Shown in pieces: positions 1 through 6,883 of a stretch of DNA of 26,829 bases. A model generated the notes under the pieces. That model was not told where the DNA came from, ran no database searches, and worked only from the letters and a program-made list of their open reading frames with translations. Made by a program: the position numbers and the translations under genes. Numbering within the stretch: position 1 is the stretch's first letter; each line of letters begins with the position of its first letter. This DNA comes from an uncultured Ruminococcus sp. (GTDB lineage Bacteria > Bacillota > Clostridia > Oscillospirales > Ruminococcaceae), in contig CALESG010000051.1 in NCBI GenBank assembly GCA_937907215.1, positions 1-26,829 on the forward strand. Reading direction: 5' to 3'.

Positions 1-86
1 CGGCGACCAGCATTTTTGAAAAATTGCTGGATCAAAAAACTTTTATTGATTTAGTTTCTTTTTTTCTTTTACTTAAAATTAAAGCA
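1..86. repeat. Intergenic hairpin repeat, copy 1 (left end cut by window)
   Basis: This segment matches 214-295 closely: both begin cggcgacc, contain a small palindrome around atttttgaaaaat, continue through gatcaaaaaac, and end acttaaaattaaagca. Copy 1 has a perfect arm pair ccagca/tgctgg. It begins at the window edge, so more of the element may lie outside. No gene is visible in it. Confidence 0.75.
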
Positions 87-126
87 AGGCTTTCTGTCGT
101 TTACCTTACTTTGACAGAAAGCCTTG
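85..126. terminator. Strong 14-bp inverted repeat downstream of glyS, probable terminator
   Basis: Arms caaggctttctgtc (85-98) and gacagaaagccttg (113-126) are perfectly complementary around a 14-nt loop. On the minus strand the stem is followed by ctttaatttt, a moderate U-rich tail, so it could stop transcripts coming from glyS. On the plus strand the tail is poor. It sits between the two repeat copies. Confidence 0.6.
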
Positions 127-200
127 TTATTGTGCGAAATTTTGTTTTTGCTTTTTGTTCTGTTTTTATCGCAAGAACCTTTTTTAGTGCCGAACCGTTT

Positions 201-218
201 CGCCGTCTGCGGACGGCG
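201..218. repeat. GC-rich hairpin next to repeat copy 2
   Basis: cgccgtc (201-207) and gacggcg (212-218) form a 7-bp stem with a 4-nt loop. It overlaps the start of repeat copy 2 and is probably part of the same element, because copy 1 starts with the same cggcgac at the window edge. It could add to termination downstream of glyS. Confidence 0.55.
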
Positions 219-295
219 ACCGGCATTTTTGAAAAATTGCCAGATCAAAAAACTATTGATCCAGTTCCTTTTTTCTTCTACTTAAAATTAAAGCA
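214..295. repeat. Intergenic hairpin repeat, copy 2
   Basis: Second copy of the repeat at 1-86, 82 nt long. Its palindrome arms are ccggca/tgccag. Compared with copy 1 (ccagca/tgctgg), an a-to-g change in one arm is matched by a t-to-c change in the other, which keeps the stem paired. The one leftover mismatch is a G-U pair if the minus strand (the glyS transcript) is read. The copy runs into the last codons of glyS. Confidence 0.75.
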
Positions 296-1676
296 TTACT
301 TTCTCACGCAGATAATCTACCAATTCTGTAATCGGCATTCTTACCTGCTGCATTGTGTCACGATCACGTACTGTTACACACTGGTCTTTTTCCAATGTGT
401 CAAAGTCATAAGTAATACAGAATGGTGTACCAATTTCATCCTGTCTGCGATAACGCTTACCAATAGAACCTGTTTCATCAAAATCAACAGAGAAATATTT
501 TGACAGCTCCTGGAATACTTCCATAGCCTGTGTGCTAAGCTTCTTTGAAAGAGGCAGAACTGCACACTTATATGGTGCAAGAGCAGGATGAAGATGCATA
601 ACTGTTCTTACATCATTCTTTTCAGCATCAATAACTTCTTCGTCATAAGCTTCTGTAACAATTGATAGGAACAAACGCTCAACACCAAGTGACGGCTCAA
701 TTACATAAGGAATATACTTTGTATTATCCTCAGGATCAAAATATTCCAGTGACTTGCCGCTGTGATTCTGATGCTGAGTCAAATCATAATCTGTTCTGTC
801 AGCAATACCCCAAAGCTCACCCCAACCAAATGGGAACAGATACTCAAAGTCTGTTGTTGCCTTTGAATAGAAACAAAGCTCTTCCTTATCATGATCACGA
901 AGTCTTAAATTCTCTTCCTTAATGCCAAGATTCGTCAGGAAGCTCTTGCAGTAGCTTCTCCAATACTGGAACCACTCAAGGTCAGTTCCCGGCTTACAGA
1001 AAAATTCCAGCTCCATCTGCTCAAATTCACGCACACGGAAAATAAAGTTGCCCGGTGTTATCTCATTACGGAAAGACTTACCTACCTGTGCTACTCCAAA
1101 AGGAACTTTTCTTCTTGTAGTACGCTGAATATTTGCAAAGTTTACAAATATTCCCTGGGCAGTTTCAGGACGCAGGTAAAGTTCAGATTTAGAATCCTCT
1201 GTAACACCTTGGAAAGTCTTGAACATAAGATTGAACTGTCTTATATCAGTAAAATCACACTTGCCGCAGTTTGGGCAAGTAATTCCCTTTTCACGAATAT
1301 AATCCATCATTTCCTGATTGCTCCAGCCGGCAGGATTAGTACCATCAAAATCTTCAATGAGATTATCAGCTCTGTGACGTGTCTTACAGCTCTTGCAGTC
1401 CATAAGAGGATCAGAGAATCCGCCCAAATGTCCGGATGCTACCCATGTTTCAGGATTCATAAGAATAGCACTGTCAAGCCCTACATTATAAGGACATTCC
1501 TGAACAAATTTCTTACGCCATGCGTCCTTTATATTGTTCTTCAGTTCAACACCAAGCGGACCGTAATCCCATGTGTTGGCAAGTCCGCCGTAAATTTCAG
1601 AGCCGGCGTAAACGAAACCTCTTGACTTACAAAGCTCAACAATTTTGTCCATGCTTTTTTCTTTGTTTGACAGCAT
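288..1676 (-). CDS. glyS: Glycyl-tRNA synthetase, single-chain alpha2 type
   Basis: Charges tRNA-Gly with glycine in the cytoplasm (class II synthetase). The 462-residue protein shows the N-terminal catalytic core (GFVYAGSEIYGG, DYGPLG), a probable zinc-binding insert with CxxC at residues 94-97 and CxxC at 134-137, motif 2 with FRNEITP near 202-208, motif 3 GVERLFL near 331-337, and an anticodon-binding domain from about 365 to the end. Length and layout fit the eukaryote/archaea-like one-chain enzyme, not the GlyQ+GlyS alpha2beta2 form of many bacteria. The ATG at 1676 has an AGAGG site about 9 nt upstream. It follows recX by 52 bp on the same strand. No T-box leader fits in that gap. Identification is firm. 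Confidence 0.96.
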   Translation of the reverse strand: MLSNKEKSMDKIVELCKSRGFVYAGSEIYGGLANTWDYGPLGVELKNNIKDAWRKKFVQECPYNVGLDSAILMNPETWVASGHLGGFSDPLMDCKSCKTRHRADNLIEDFDGTNPAGWSNQEMMDYIREKGITCPNCGKCDFTDIRQFNLMFKTFQGVTEDSKSELYLRPETAQGIFVNFANIQRTTRRKVPFGVAQVGKSFRNEITPGNFIFRVREFEQMELEFFCKPGTDLEWFQYWRSYCKSFLTNLGIKEENLRLRDHDKEELCFYSKATTDFEYLFPFGWGELWGIADRTDYDLTQHQNHSGKSLEYFDPEDNTKYIPYVIEPSLGVERLFLSIVTEAYDEEVIDAEKNDVRTVMHLHPALAPYKCAVLPLSKKLSTQAMEVFQELSKYFSVDFDETGSIGKRYRRQDEIGTPFCITYDFDTLEKDQCVTVRDRDTMQQVRMPITELVDYLREKVML

Positions 1677-1728
1677 ATTTCATACCTCTTTCAATTGTAA
1701 TATTATAATATAAATTATACAGAAATCC

Positions 1729-2358
1729 TCAGGATTTCTCGTTTTCAAAATAAAGTTTTAACGCCGCAGCTATCGGAGTGAATCCATAACCCATACGCAC
1801 CAGTGCAGCCTTGCACTTTTCGATTTTCTTCTTGTCCTCTTTATCATCAAGCATTCTGCTATACTTTTTATTAAGCAGCTGTATAATTTGTTCTGTTTGA
1901 TATTCAGCACTTACATATTCAGAAACAGTCTTATCAATAACTGTTTTAGGTATGCCTTTCTGATATAATATCTGGCATATTCTGCGTGGTCCATAAAGTT
2001 TTATTTCGGCGGCACGTCTGGCAGCATTTTCAGCATATTCCCAATCATTTATAACTCCAAGTTTTGTAAGGCGATCCATTACTTCATAGCAGACATCATC
2101 ATCATAGTTATTGCTAAGTTTTAAAAACAACATATGATAACTGTAACTCTGTCTTTCCAACAAATATAATGCCCTGTGATATGCTCTCCGAACATCATTG
2201 TCAAAAAGCATTTTAACAAGAGTTTCTTCGGAAATATCTTCAATATTCATAAGGTCATACATCATTGCAATATCTCTATGGATCTCATATACCGGTCCGC
2301 TTTCAAGAATAAGTTCAAGATAAGAACCATGCTGCGGTTTACATGATGAAATTTTCAT
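1729..2358 (-). CDS. recX: RecX-family regulator of RecA
   Basis: RecX proteins bind RecA filaments and limit recombinase activity. The 209-residue product is built of repeated three-helix units typical of the family, for example around RRAYHRALYLLERQSYS, RLTKLGVINDWEYAENAAR and KLYGPRRICQILYQKGI. A basic helical C-terminus ends in ALVRMGYGFTPIAAALK. It starts 8 bp after the recA stop, so it is almost certainly co-transcribed and perhaps translationally coupled. Its own Shine-Dalgarno is weak. The N-terminal 60 residues have the strand-rich look seen in longer RecX proteins. Recognition comes from these motifs plus position. Confidence 0.9.
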   Translation of the reverse strand: MKISSCKPQHGSYLELILESGPVYEIHRDIAMMYDLMNIEDISEETLVKMLFDNDVRRAYHRALYLLERQSYSYHMLFLKLSNNYDDDVCYEVMDRLTKLGVINDWEYAENAARRAAEIKLYGPRRICQILYQKGIPKTVIDKTVSEYVSAEYQTEQIIQLLNKKYSRMLDDKEDKKKIEKCKAALVRMGYGFTPIAAALKLYFENEKS

Positions 2359-2366
2359 AATCCAAC

Positions 2367-3620
2367 TTATACCGGAGTAAATTCATCGAATGAATCGTCA
2401 TTGTCAATATCCGGACTACTGCTGACCGGAGTAAATTCATCATCATAAAATTCATCATCACTGCCATCATTGCTTCCGCCGGCAGCTGCTTTTGCAGCAT
2501 TTTCAGCAGCCTTTGCAAGACGTTCCTTGCTGCTGTCCTTTTTGTCAGCTTTGTCCTTCTTTTCTTTAGATTTTTCAGCATCAGCCATTTCTTTCATCTT
2601 GGCTGTGATCTTCTCTTCGACTTCCTTCATCATTTCAGCATTTCCAAGAAGGATCTCCTTGACATTTTCTCTGCCCTGACCAAGTTTATTTCCATTATAG
2701 CTAAACCAAGAACCGCTTTTATTTATAATATCAAGTTCAATTGCCATATCAAGCACTTCGGCTGAACGTGAAATGCCTTTACCGTAAATAATATCAAACT
2801 CGCAGCTCTTAAACGGAGGTGCGACCTTATTTTTTACTACCTTTACCTTTGTTCTTGCACCGATTATATCAGAACCATCTTTTATAGGTTCACCTTTTCT
2901 TACTTCCATACGAACGGAAGCGTAAAATTTCAAAGCTCGTCCGCCCGGTGTTGTTTCCGGATTTCCATACAAGACTCCGATTTTTTCACGAATCTGGTTA
3001 ATAAATACAGCCACACAATTTGATTTAGAAATAACAGCTGTAAGCTTTCTCATAGCCTGTGACATAAGTCTTGCAAGCATTCCGACGTGAGAATCACCCA
3101 TCTCGCCGTCAATTTCAGCTTTTGTAGTCATAGCTGCAACTGAATCTATAACTATAACATCAATAGCACCAGAACGCACAAGAGCCTCCGCAATTTCCAA
3201 TGCTTGTTCACCGCTGTCCGGCTGTGATACCAGCAAATTATCTATATCAACACCCAAAGCTCGTGCATATTTTGGGTCAAGAGCGTGTTCAACATCAATA
3301 AATGCTGCTTCACCGCCCTGCTTCTGAGCTTCTGCAATTATGTGAAGTGCGACTGTAGTCTTGCCGGAACTTTCAGGACCATAAAGCTCCACTATACGAC
3401 CTTTCGGCACACCGCCCACGCCTAATGCCATATCAAGTGACATTGAACCTGTAGGTATAACGTCCACTGACATACAGGTGCTTTCACCCAATCTCATAAT
3501 TGAACCGCTTCCGTAGGTCTTGGTGATATGTGCAATAGCACTTTCAAGTGCTTTCTTTTTTTCTTCAGCAGTTGCCGGCATAACAAATTGATTCTTCTTT
3601 TTTAAATCCGCTTTAGCCAT
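2367..3620 (-). CDS. recA: Recombinase RecA with an extended disordered C-terminal tail
   Basis: ATP-dependent strand-exchange protein for homologous recombination and SOS induction. Visible are Walker A GPESSGKTT (about 81-89), Walker B VIVIDSVAA (about 153-161), the L1 region MRKLTAVISKSNC, and the L2 region with NPETTPGGRALKFYASVR. The core ends near residue 345. It is followed by a Lys/Glu/Ala-rich stretch and an Asp/Ser-rich end, bringing the length to 417 residues against roughly 340-360 usually. The tail carries the hexapeptide DEFTPV twice, the second time at the very C-terminus, encoded by a 17-nt exact DNA repeat (2371-2387 and 2425-2441). The ATG at 3620 has AAAGGATC upstream. It lies 47 bp downstream of the glycosyltransferase, so it may share that operon's promoter. 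Confidence 0.97.
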   Translation of the reverse strand: MAKADLKKKNQFVMPATAEEKKKALESAIAHITKTYGSGSIMRLGESTCMSVDVIPTGSMSLDMALGVGGVPKGRIVELYGPESSGKTTVALHIIAEAQKQGGEAAFIDVEHALDPKYARALGVDIDNLLVSQPDSGEQALEIAEALVRSGAIDVIVIDSVAAMTTKAEIDGEMGDSHVGMLARLMSQAMRKLTAVISKSNCVAVFINQIREKIGVLYGNPETTPGGRALKFYASVRMEVRKGEPIKDGSDIIGARTKVKVVKNKVAPPFKSCEFDIIYGKGISRSAEVLDMAIELDIINKSGSWFSYNGNKLGQGRENVKEILLGNAEMMKEVEEKITAKMKEMADAEKSKEKKDKADKKDSSKERLAKAAENAAKAAAGGSNDGSDDEFYDDEFTPVSSSPDIDNDDSFDEFTPV

Positions 3621-3667
3621 AGCTTAAGATCCTTTCTATATTTTAAAACATTTAGTCTATTATTTTA

Positions 3668-4738
3668 TTATTTTAAAAAATTTATTAGCTGTTCTTCTAA
3701 TTGATTTCTCACCTTATTATATGCAAAATCCTGTTGTCTTCTTCGTTGCTGTGCCACTATTTCACGTTTCAATACGATGTCTGTAAGCAGTCTGTCCGCA
3801 GCCATTGCAGCCTCAAGCGGATCTTTATCATGAAGAAGAATACCGCTTCCTCCAAGTGTATCAGGAACAGCACAGGCATTATATGCGATTATAGGCACAC
3901 CAAAATACATAGCTTCCACTAAAGGTACACAAAATCCCTCGTGTTCACTCATACACAAAAATACATCTGCGATCTGATAATATGCAATAAGCTCTGTAAA
4001 CGAAACGTGTCCTGTAAATATAACATCTTTAAGTTCAAGGGCTTTTATATATCTCATAAGACGCTTATAATAAAGCTCTGTTCCCTGCCATGAGCCTACA
4101 AAAATAAGCCTTGATTTAGGATTGCAGTATTTCTGATAACAATAAAACGCTCTTATAACATCTTCGTGTTTTTTATTCGGAGCGATTCTGCCGACAAATA
4201 GAAAATTAACATAATCATCACTATCATATTTTCTTAGTGTATCAGAATCCGGTCTGCTTCGATAATCTGTAAATGGTATTAGTATAGGTCTTACAGAAAT
4301 ATCACATTTATAGCCAAGACCTAAAAGATCATCTTTGTTGTACTGCGAATCCGCCATGCAAAAATCAACTTTATCTGCTAAAAAAGCTGCACCTTTTCTA
4401 CCATACTCCAAAAGTTCTGTAAGATCGCCATTGTACGGACGAAAAAAATACGATGGTGTAATATTATGATAAATAACACCTTTTTTTGACTTAAGCTTTG
4501 CAAATTCAAAATTAAGTTCCGAACCTACTGACAAATGATACAGCACTGCATCATTTGGAGTGAACCGTGGCATATTTTTAATATGATGTGCAGTACCCGA
4601 AGGCAGACGTTTATCTATATTTTCAGCAAATATCTCGGTTTTGCAGCCCATGCTCTTTAAAACTTTATCTATAGCTATAGCATCATTGCTTACAGCATCA
4701 CCGGCAGCTATAGTGGGCATAAGCTGAAATACACGCAT
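3668..4738 (-). CDS. GT4-family glycosyltransferase
   Basis: Probable retaining, GT-B-fold glycosyltransferase using a nucleotide sugar, for a surface polysaccharide or protein glycan. The 356-residue protein has an N-terminal acceptor half (MRVFQLMPTIAAGDAVSNDA), the donor-side start LFVGRIAPNKKHEDVIRAF, and an intact EX7E motif in EHEGFCVPLVEAM, followed by GVPIIAY. No signal peptide or membrane segment is seen, so it is likely cytoplasmic or peripheral. Its ATG overlaps the stop of the preceding helical-protein gene by one base (TGATG), indicating coupling. Donor and acceptor cannot be told from sequence. Its place just before recA is unusual and may simply reflect a shared transcript. Confidence 0.85.
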   Translation of the reverse strand: MRVFQLMPTIAAGDAVSNDAIAIDKVLKSMGCKTEIFAENIDKRLPSGTAHHIKNMPRFTPNDAVLYHLSVGSELNFEFAKLKSKKGVIYHNITPSYFFRPYNGDLTELLEYGRKGAAFLADKVDFCMADSQYNKDDLLGLGYKCDISVRPILIPFTDYRSRPDSDTLRKYDSDDYVNFLFVGRIAPNKKHEDVIRAFYCYQKYCNPKSRLIFVGSWQGTELYYKRLMRYIKALELKDVIFTGHVSFTELIAYYQIADVFLCMSEHEGFCVPLVEAMYFGVPIIAYNACAVPDTLGGSGILLHDKDPLEAAMAADRLLTDIVLKREIVAQQRRRQQDFAYNKVRNQLEEQLINFLK

Positions 4739-5235
4739 CAGCCTTTCTCCTTTCGCAATTCGGCAAGCTGCTTACTAAGTGCAGCCACTTGTTTTTGCAA
4801 GCTGTCTATCTCCATACGGTTATTTCGCTGCTGAAGTTCCAGTTCTTCCACACGCTTAGCAAGAACAATATTATTCTGCTCCTGAGAATCCATAATATAA
4901 AGCTCAAGCTGCTGGAGTGCCTGTGCAGTATTTGCATTTACAGCAGACTGTTCATCTGCTATAGGTTCAACATAGAAACGACTAAGTTTTCTTACAACTT
5001 TTTTGACAAAGCGTGACAAAGCACCGCCCGTTATTTCATTTTCCGTAGTAAGAGCAAAATAATCAGATACAAAAGCGATATTTTTTCTGAGCTGATCGGA
5101 ATCATACTGTCTTGCCGGATCTCGTGGATTTGCATCACATGGAATATCCGCAAAGGAGAGCATATCTCCAGACAGACCTTTTTCCTTAATATCGGCACGG
5201 ATTTCCGACATAATATCCTCTATATTAAGACTCAT
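4738..5235 (-). CDS. Small conserved helical/coiled-coil protein coupled to a glycosyltransferase
   Basis: Function unknown. From the ATG at 5235 the product has 165 residues. This start is preferred over an in-frame ATG at 5262 because AAAGGAAAG lies just upstream. The N-terminus is a helical motif (SLNIEDIMSEIRADIKEKG). A basic amphipathic helix (RFVKKVVRKLSRFYVEPIADEQ) sits mid-protein, and a long coiled coil rich in Leu/Gln/Glu fills the last 70 residues. From memory, similar N-terminal and KKxxRKLxRFYxEPI segments occur fused to methyltransferases and glycosyltransferases of clostridial polysaccharide loci. A scaffold or membrane-anchoring role for the coupled glycosyltransferase is therefore an inference. 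Confidence 0.75.
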   Translation of the reverse strand: MSLNIEDIMSEIRADIKEKGLSGDMLSFADIPCDANPRDPARQYDSDQLRKNIAFVSDYFALTTENEITGGALSRFVKKVVRKLSRFYVEPIADEQSAVNANTAQALQQLELYIMDSQEQNNIVLAKRVEELELQQRNNRMEIDSLQKQVAALSKQLAELRKEKG

Positions 5236-5282
5236 AACAGACTTTCCTTTCCGTTTTTGCAAAATTTGCTTTTATATTGGAC

Positions 5283-5311
5283 ATTATAACCGATTTTAAT
5301 CAAAAAGTCAA
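5283..5311 (-). promoter_or_regulatory. Sigma-A promoter for the helical protein-GT-recA-recX run
   Basis: On the minus strand TTGACT, a 17-nt spacer and TATAAT form a near-consensus sigma-A promoter (-35 at 5306-5311, -10 at 5283-5288). The start point would be near 5276, about 40 nt before the ATG at 5235. No SOS (LexA) box is obvious here, although recA is possibly downstream on the same transcript. Confidence 0.85.
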
Positions 5312-5338
5312 GTTAACATAAAGCTATAATAGCATAAT

Positions 5339-6364
5339 TTATTTTACCTTGCTTACTTTAGCACCGCTGTAATAGTGAAGCAATATTTCTCTCCAATCTG
5401 CACCTGCTTTTGCCATTGCATCTGCTCCATATTGACTCATGCCTACACCATGACCATAACCTTTTGTAGTGAATGTACATATATCACCATTCCACTTTAA
5501 ATCAAATGAGGCACTTCTAAGCGAAAGAGCTTCTCGTATATCCTGTCCGCTAACTTCTGCTCCGCCGACATTTATTTTTAGAATAGTTCCTGAATCTGAT
5601 TTTTCCTCTATTTTTATCCATTCTTTAAAAGGTCCTGAAAAGTCACCATCCGGATATGCACTTTCAAGCATTTCTTTCAGCTCTGATTTAGAAAACTCCT
5701 GCTCGCATAAATAATTAGGTGCATTTTTATCTGCTTTGCTGTCAGCCGGTACAAGATACGGCACATCTTGTCCCCAAACATTCGAAGCGCTTTCTGTTTG
5801 ACCGGATGACATTGAACAAAATGCTGCTAAAATCGGTCTTTCTTCATATGTGATAATATACGGCAATACCGAATCAGCTGCTGCACTTATTTTTTCATAT
5901 GCTGTTTTGTATCCGCTGCCATAAAATTCCATAGCTTGACTTTTTGTAAAATATGCCTGATAGCGACTGCTGTCATTTGACAGATCGGCACCGCAAAGCT
6001 CCGGTGTTGGATTCTCACTCTCTGCTTGCTGCTGCCGAACCGCATAGGTATGTACAGCTACAGCCTGAGCCTTTAATGCCTCTTCATCAAATGATGCCGG
6101 CATTTCTGCTGTTACTGCACCTATTATGTAATCCCGCATTGAAAGATCCAGTACATCTCCCGTTGATGTATCAAGCATAAGTATGCTTTCATCATATTTT
6201 TCTTCATCTGATTTTTCTGATCTGTCAGAATCATCAACGCTTTCAAGATGTTGTGTCTTATTCTCACTATCCGTATCGCCTATGCGTGATATAAGTGCCG
6301 GTGCAATTGGAATGGCTGTAAGCACAAATGCAAACGAAAATATCATAAGTCCATAATGTTTCAT
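5339..6364 (-). CDS. spoIID: Stage II sporulation protein D (SpoIID), peptidoglycan lytic transglycosylase
   Basis: SpoIID cuts glycan strands during engulfment with SpoIIP and SpoIIM. From the ATG at 6364 the product has 341 residues, matching the family length, with an N-terminal signal-anchor (HYGLMIFSFAFVLTAIPIAPALI) and an acidic linker. The domain follows: LDLSMRDYIIGAVTAEMPASF with the presumed catalytic Glu at residue 87, then EALKAQAVAVHTYAVR, AAFCSMSSGQTES, and the C-terminal GHGVGMSQYGADAMAKAG. An in-frame ATG at 6403 is rejected: it lies inside the adjacent foldback element, while GAGGA precedes the ATG at 6364. That element begins only 26 bp upstream of the start codon, so any promoter must be in or beyond it. 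Confidence 0.93.
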   Translation of the reverse strand: MKHYGLMIFSFAFVLTAIPIAPALISRIGDTDSENKTQHLESVDDSDRSEKSDEEKYDESILMLDTSTGDVLDLSMRDYIIGAVTAEMPASFDEEALKAQAVAVHTYAVRQQQAESENPTPELCGADLSNDSSRYQAYFTKSQAMEFYGSGYKTAYEKISAAADSVLPYIITYEERPILAAFCSMSSGQTESASNVWGQDVPYLVPADSKADKNAPNYLCEQEFSKSELKEMLESAYPDGDFSGPFKEWIKIEEKSDSGTILKINVGGAEVSGQDIREALSLRSASFDLKWNGDICTFTTKGYGHGVGMSQYGADAMAKAGADWREILLHYYSGAKVSKVK

Positions 6365-6390
6365 AATAATTATATCCTCTTTTCTTTTTA

Positions 6391-6562
6391 GGCAGCACCG
6401 CACAAAGTCTGTGCGTCAGATGTGCAGTCAGATTTATTGTCAGATCAAACAAAAAAATCAATGAATACTTTGTGTATTGACAAGACTTTTTGTGAAGTGT
6501 GACAAGACACATGCAAACATACGACGTACAGAGCCTCCAGGCGAGCTTTGTGCGGTGGTGAC
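6391..6562. mobile_element. Foldback MITE-like element A (172 bp)
   Basis: The terminal inverted repeats are ggcagcaccgcacaaag (6391-6407) and ctttgtgcggtggtgac (6546-6562), which pair at 15 of 17 positions. TTTA flanks both ends (6387-6390 and 6563-6566), as a 4-bp target duplication would. The interior partly pairs across the element (tctgtgcgtcagatgtg against the complement of catacgacgtacaga). It carries no credible gene. The right end recurs in inverted orientation at 26765-26829 with about 56 of 65 identical bases, so this is a dispersed family. Confidence 0.8.
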
Positions 6563-6595
6563 TTTATGATCAGATCTATTCCCAAAATAAGCTTA

Positions 6596-6755
6596 GAGCT
6601 TGTGTTCATAGGTGAAGTATGCGGATTTTCGAGCATAATTTTGGTGAATATAAGGCGAAAATATGCAGGCGGGCTGTCGCCCGGCAAAGATTTTCAACGT
6701 AATAGTCATCAAAATTTGCCTAAAAGACGTGTGCTGAACCTATGAACACAAGCTC
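6596..6755. mobile_element. Foldback MITE-like element of a second family (160 bp)
   Basis: Perfect terminal inverted repeats gagcttgtgttcataggt (6596-6613) and acctatgaacacaagctc (6738-6755) are flanked on both sides by TTA, a likely 3-bp target duplication. The match extends inward: the whole element is an imperfect palindrome with roughly 75-bp arms meeting at a GC-rich centre (cgggctgtcgcccg near 6672-6685). Several arm mismatches would be G-U pairs in RNA. TTA fits the TNA target duplications of some IS5-related elements, but parentage is an inference. A 65-codon open frame crosses it and is probably not a gene. Confidence 0.8.
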
Positions 6756-6809
6756 TTAAATAATAAAAAACGGGTAACATTGTATTAAAGCATATTGAAT
6801 ATAAGACGG

Positions 6810-6838
6810 TTGACAGATAAATGATTTTAATGTATAAT
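6810..6838 (+). promoter_or_regulatory. Consensus sigma-A promoter for citrate synthase operon
   Basis: TTGACA (6810-6815), a 17-nt spacer and TATAAT (6833-6838) match the consensus exactly. Transcription would start near 6845, giving a leader of about 40 nt with GGAGG at 6871-6875 ahead of the ATG at 6884. Confidence 0.93.
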
Positions 6839-6883
6839 ATACTATGTATAAGATGCAAATGAAAAGCAATGGAGGTTATATAA

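Noticed and set aside
24..503. 159-codon plus-strand open frame at the left end
   Set aside because: It crosses two non-coding repeats and then runs antisense to the C-terminus of glyS; composition is that of a shadow frame.
1677..1728. T-box leader for glyS
   Set aside because: Only 52 bp separate recX and glyS, too little for a T-box, and no T-box core motif is visible.
1722..1738. Small hairpin at the end of recX (gaaatcct/aggatttc)
   Set aside because: A one-base nominal loop leaves a short stem and there is no T-run after it on the minus strand, so it is not called a terminator.
6548..6745. 65-codon plus-strand open frame between spoIID and citrate synthase
   Set aside because: It lies almost entirely inside the second foldback element and lacks a ribosome binding site; the palindrome explains the open frame.
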